A stretch of 5,384 bases of DNA from Pseudomonadota bacterium (GTDB lineage: Bacteria; Pseudomonadota; Gammaproteobacteria; Xanthomonadales; Xanthomonadaceae), in assembly GCA_025355485.1 (NCBI GenBank), contig JANXZP010000042.1, forward strand, positions 1-5,384, written 5' to 3'. The notes under the pieces were generated by a model, which saw only the letters and a program-made list of their open reading frames with translations, was not told the DNA's origin and did not search any database. The position numbers and the translations under genes were made by a program. This document shows, piece by piece, positions 5,376-5,384 of this stretch (the first letter of the stretch is position 1; each line of letters opens with the position of its first letter).

Positions 5376-5384
5376 CGGAACGAT

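Overview
The window is high-GC bacterial DNA. All real genes lie on the minus strand, so transcription runs from high to low coordinates. In transcription order they are cutA, dsbD, a tlpA-like thioredoxin gene, aroQ, a short open frame copying the start of accB, accB, and accC (cut off by the window edge at position 1). The protein sequences and the order dsbD/tlpA-like/aroQ/accB/accC look like a gammaproteobacterium of the Xanthomonadales (Lysobacterales) type, perhaps Rhodanobacteraceae or Xanthomonadaceae. That assignment is from memory of gene order and sequence style, not from a search.

Layout. (i) 5375-2177 is a tightly packed thiol-redox and metal-tolerance cassette. cutA overlaps dsbD by 4 bp (ATGA), and dsbD overlaps the tlpA-like gene by 4 bp (ATGA). 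Electrons from cytoplasmic thioredoxin would pass through the DsbD membrane domain to periplasmic partners, and the membrane-tethered TlpA-like protein is an obvious candidate client. This DsbD carries two tandem N-terminal alpha-type domains, each with its own CX5C cysteine pair, instead of one. (ii) 2176-2040 is a 137-nt gap with a 12-bp palindrome and no convincing promoter. (iii) aroQ (2039-1587, GTG start) encodes type II 3-dehydroquinase of the shikimate pathway. (iv) 1586-1313 is the most unusual part. It holds a probable dispersed intergenic hairpin repeat (1537-1575). Next comes a 32-codon open frame (1515-1417) with its own ribosome binding site, whose first 26 residues are identical to the AccB N-terminus. 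Three small inverted repeats then lie between its stop and the accB start. (v) accB (1312-809) and accC (804 to the edge), 4 nt apart, encode the biotin carrier and biotin carboxylase of acetyl-CoA carboxylase.

Main point of interest. The two copies of the accB start differ at 13 of 78 nucleotides, and every difference is a synonymous third-position change. The short peptide therefore looks either selectively maintained (for example as a leader or as a regulator of accBC) or like the remnant of a second accB that diverged while functional. The stop codon and the inverted repeats that follow it give the region an attenuator-like architecture, but no terminator U-tract is present. No RNA genes, CRISPR arrays or insertion sequences were seen.
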